Shown one piece after another: positions 4,495 through 5,860 of a stretch of DNA of 5,860 nt (positions are counted from its first letter, which is position 1; each line of letters begins with the position of its first letter). The translations under genes and the position numbers were made by a program. The stretch is from CAYQAJ01 sp964415245 (GTDB lineage: Bacteria > Planctomycetota > Planctomycetia > Pirellulales > Pirellulaceae), in the NCBI GenBank assembly GCA_964415245.1, contig CAYQAJ010000310.1:1-5860 (forward strand). Reading direction: 5' to 3'. The notes under the pieces are model-generated. The model was given only the letters and a program-made list of their open reading frames with translations. It ran no database searches and was not told where the DNA came from.

Positions 4495-5643
4495 TTGGAA
4501 CTGCCGCGGAATCCTACGCGGGGTGTGCGCATCGGCTCGATTGCGATCGGGCGCGATCATCCTGTGGCCGTGCAGAGCATGACCGCCACGCACACCGCCG
4601 ACGTCGACGCCACCGTGGCGCAGGTCGAGGCGCTGCGCGAGGCCGGGGCCGATATCGTGCGGATCGCCGTCGACAGCCGCACCGATGCGGCGGCGCTGGC
4701 CGAAATCCGCCGGCAGACGCGGGCCAATCTCTCCGTCGACTTGCAAGAGAATTACCGGCTGGCCGAGCTGGTCGCTCCGCACGTCGACAAAATTCGCTAC
4801 AACCCCGGGCATTTGTACCATCACGAACGGGAAAAGCCGTGGCGGGAGAAGGTGCGGTTTATCGCAAACATCGCCGCCGATCACGATTGCGCCATTCGCG
4901 TGGGCGTCAACTGCGGCAGCGTCGATCCCGACAAGCGGGAGCAGTACGACGCCAGCGACTCGATCACACCCATGCTCGAAAGTGCATGGGAACACTGCGA
5001 CGCGCTCGACGAGTTGGGCTTCACTCGCTACTGCGTGTCGCTTAAGGACTCCGACCCGCAGAAGGTGATCGAAGTGAACCGCCGCTTCGCCGAGCGTCGG
5101 CCCGACGTGCCGCTGCACCTGGGCGTGACCGAAGCGGGCATGCCGCCCGAGGGGATCATCAAAACCCGCATCGCCTTCGAGCAGCTCATCAGCCGCGGCA
5201 TCGGCGACACGATTCGCGTCTCGCTCACGGTGCCCAATGTGCGCAAAGGCGAGGAGATCGAGGCCGGGCGGCAGATTCTGGCCGACATCGCCGCCGGGCG
5301 CGTGCGGAGCGTCGTCGACTACGGGCTCACCACGCTCAACATCATCGCTTGCCCGAGCTGTTCGCGGGTCGAGAACGAAGCGTTCATCGAGCTGGCGGGC
5401 CAGGTGAAGGAGATGACGCAGTACGCCCGCGACCACGCCATCACCATCGCGGTAATGGGCTGCCGCGTAAACGGACCGGGCGAAACCGACGACGCCGACC
5501 TGGGCCTGTGGTGCGGCCCGACCCACGTGAACCTGAAGCGCCGCACCGAAGCGTTGGGGGCGTTTTCGTACGACGAGATTCTGCCGAAGCTGAAGCAGGA
5601 GCTCGATGCGCTGATTGCCCAGCGGGCGGGCGCGGCGCGGTAG
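4495..5643 (+). CDS. ispG: 4-hydroxy-3-methylbut-2-en-1-yl diphosphate synthase (IspG/GcpE)
   Basis: IspG is the iron-sulfur enzyme of the MEP (non-mevalonate) pathway that reductively opens methylerythritol cyclodiphosphate to HMBPP, the precursor of IPP and DMAPP. It acts in the cytoplasm and usually takes electrons from flavodoxin or ferredoxin. The 382 residues match the compact bacterial form (E. coli has 372). The N-terminal TIM-barrel carries V-Q-S-M-T (26-30) and the R-Y-N-P-G segment (101-105). The C-terminal domain has C-P-S-C (Cys286, Cys289), then M-G-C-R-V-N-G-P-G-E with Cys323 and Glu330. The three cysteines and the glutamate are the four ligands of the [4Fe-4S] cluster, with spacing like E. 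coli Cys270/273/305 and Glu312. All key residues are present and the gene is complete. It stands alone, divergent from hicAB, with its own promoter candidate. Its stop is followed at once by the end of an opposing Clp-like frame. Confidence 0.98.
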   Translation: MELPRNPTRGVRIGSIAIGRDHPVAVQSMTATHTADVDATVAQVEALREAGADIVRIAVDSRTDAAALAEIRRQTRANLSVDLQENYRLAELVAPHVDKIRYNPGHLYHHEREKPWREKVRFIANIAADHDCAIRVGVNCGSVDPDKREQYDASDSITPMLESAWEHCDALDELGFTRYCVSLKDSDPQKVIEVNRRFAERRPDVPLHLGVTEAGMPPEGIIKTRIAFEQLISRGIGDTIRVSLTVPNVRKGEEIEAGRQILADIAAGRVRSVVDYGLTTLNIIACPSCSRVENEAFIELAGQVKEMTQYARDHAITIAVMGCRVNGPGETDDADLGLWCGPTHVNLKRRTEALGAFSYDEILPKLKQELDALIAQRAGAAR

Positions 5644-5860
5644 CCGACCTCCCGGTCCAGCGGCCCGAACACCACCACCCGCTTGATCCGCGCCAAAAAC
5701 TCCGCCGCAAACACCGGCCGGCTCGACTTCGAGTGCCGTATCTGCGCCAGCGTCTCCTTCATCCGCGCCGTCATCTCCTCGGGCGACTTGCCCTGCCTGG
5801 CCATGTCGGCAATCATCCGCTGCCCCACGTTGGTCGTCAGAATGAAAATGGCCCGATCAG
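5644..5860 (-). pseudogene. ClpA/ClpB-type AAA+ ATPase fragment, apparently 3'-truncated
   Basis: The frame enters from the right edge (first full codon at 5858) and encodes D-R-A-I-F-I-L-T-T-N-V-G, a sensor-1 segment (Asn in T-T-N) of a second AAA+ module, then a charged helical stretch, and then E-F-L-A-R-I followed by V-V-V-F-G-P-L-D-R-E. The last two segments match the E/PEFLNRID and VVFxPLxxE positions of Clp/Hsp100 unfoldases, with Ala for Asn and Lys for Asp. In complete proteins about 90-110 more residues follow (the small D2 domain with sensor-2 G-A-R). Here Clp-like sequence ends at the codons just before 5644, and the open frame merely continues to a stop at 5319 as the antisense of the ispG 3' end, with no Clp features. 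Most likely this is a gene cut by rearrangement, or an assembly join. A short natural C-terminus is possible but unlikely. The front of the gene lies outside the window. Confidence 0.6.

Noticed and set aside
4444..5526. 360-codon minus-strand frame opposite ispG
   Set aside because: It is antisense to a fully conserved ispG and has no recognisable domain; its length is a by-product of codon bias.

Overview
The window looks like a scaffold of a GC-rich planctomycete, probably from the Pirellulales side and probably metagenome-derived. This is an inference from recalled family resemblance, not a database search. The clues are an IspG very close to the planctomycete form, a small CxxCH protein of a type I associate with planctomycetes, a HicB with a long RHH tail, an octanucleotide CGYGTC-type repeat, and frequent GTG/TTG starts. 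A 100-N gap shows that the sequence is a scaffold and not a closed genome.

Layout, left to right. (1) Positions 1-347 hold the 3' end of a plus-strand gene for a small protein with one c-type heme motif and an acidic tail. (2) Positions 348-508 lie between convergent genes and contain two hairpins. (3) Positions 509-2753 hold two minus-strand genes. The upstream one encodes a multi-pass membrane protein of unknown function with several histidines in or near its membrane segments. The downstream one encodes an aldose 1-epimerase-like protein interrupted by an 85-residue acidic, tryptophan-rich insert. Their reading frames overlap by 146 nt, which a single-base indel in an A4 run could explain. 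(4) Positions 2754-3340 have no convincing gene. They hold an 8-bp-period tandem repeat, an assembly gap flanked by identical 55-bp sequences (probably an assembly-graph overlap), a short 21-bp-period repeat and a promoter candidate. (5) A complete tRNA-Val(UAC) lies at 3341-3414. (6) A hicA-hicB type II toxin-antitoxin operon lies on the minus strand at 3650-4235, with a palindromic operator candidate over its promoter. (7) ispG lies on the plus strand at 4495-5643, with a sigma-70-like promoter and a clear Shine-Dalgarno sequence that fixes a TTG start. (8) Positions 5644-5860 hold a minus-strand fragment of a ClpA/ClpB-type AAA+ ATPase. It loses its homology exactly where ispG ends, so it looks 3'-truncated.

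Functionally this is a mixed neighbourhood: isoprenoid precursor synthesis (ispG), sugar anomer or epimer handling (GalM-like), a tRNA, a toxin-antitoxin module and a damaged chaperone gene. No single pathway links them. I see no convincing new multi-gene system. The most useful observations are the acidic insert in the epimerase, the abrupt Clp/ispG junction, the probable frameshift in the membrane-protein gene, and the assembly signature around the gap.
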